Shown: positions 63,981 to 64,000 of the stretch, one piece after another
Layout: each line of letters begins with the position of its first letter
Numbering within the stretch: the stretch's first letter is position 1
Source: Candidatus Dormiibacterota bacterium
Lineage (GTDB): Bacteria; Chloroflexota; Dormibacteria; Aeolococcales; Aeolococcaceae
NCBI GenBank assembly: GCA_003162415.1
Contig: PMOL01000005.1
Location: 256,064-320,063 of the forward strand
Length of the DNA stretch: 64,000 nucleotides
Reading direction: 5' to 3'
Translations under genes and position numbers: made by a program
The notes under the pieces: generated by a model
The model's database searches: none
Seen by the model: only the letters and a program-made list of their open reading frames with translations
Told to the model about the DNA's origin: nothing

Positions 63981-64000
63981 GCTGCCACAAGGCGGGCGCC
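63981..64000. other. Window end, no gene supported
   Basis: Twenty bases upstream of the aminotransferase start. No -10 hexamer or ribosome-binding site is evident in them, so the operon may begin with a gene outside the window. Confidence 0.3.

Overview
The window is a GC-rich, gene-dense chromosomal stretch. I see no tRNA, rRNA, IS element, prophage or CRISPR array. The gene set mixes actinobacterial-type small families (DUF5709-, DUF6458- and DUF6131-like proteins, a TIGR03085-type protein, a Zincin_1 peptidase) with full aerobic phenylacetate, tyrosine and glycolate catabolism and a phosphoketolase/acetate kinase pair. This points to a soil heterotroph of the Actinomycetota/Chloroflexota neighbourhood, possibly an uncultured phylum such as Candidatus Dormibacterota. 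That placement is inference from gene content only.

Layout. 1-8 kb: 5' end of an aldo/keto reductase, a large secreted protein built from subtilase accessory modules, a secreted S53 peptidase, a TetR-controlled ABC-2 exporter and three small genes. 8-15.4 kb: two convergent c-di-GMP enzymes, a zinc alcohol dehydrogenase, FtsH and an acidic protein. 15.4-25.5 kb: DinB-like protein, acyl-CoA synthetase, a DAHP synthase-chorismate mutase fusion divergent from the glutamate synthase operon gltBD. 25.6-30 kb: small membrane proteins, PsiE-like protein, an HxlR regulator divergent from an MFS exporter. 29.5-35 kb: acetate kinase and phosphoketolase, then a divergent pair of genes sharing an undescribed helical domain, then small membrane proteins. 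35-45.6 kb: kelch protein, dienelactone hydrolase and a long plus-strand run paaI-paaK-maoC-paaG-ech-E1alpha-E1beta-E2-ilvE. 45.7-50.5 kb: paaABCDE on the minus strand, divergent from hpd. 50.8-64 kb: a hydroxyacid dehydrogenase/cupin unit, an aminotransferase-GH63-aldolase unit, and a glycolate oxidase operon (aminotransferase, glcD, glcE, glcF, FAD oxidoreductase).

How the genes work together. Phenylacetate is activated by PaaK, epoxidised by PaaABCDE, and isomerised and opened by PaaG and the MaoC hydratase. Branched-chain amino acids are deaminated by IlvE and oxidised by the E1/E2 complex. Hpd sends tyrosine-derived hydroxyphenylpyruvate to homogentisate. GlcDEF plus the class V aminotransferase convert glycolate to glyoxylate and glycine. 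Phosphoketolase and acetate kinase form an ATP-yielding bypass.

The most useful non-gene observation is a recurrent TANNNT hexamer 6-8 nt before the start codon of at least eleven unit-leading genes. This suggests widespread leaderless transcription. It also explains genes that lack an ATG/GTG/TTG start, such as the CTG start proposed for the aldo/keto reductase.
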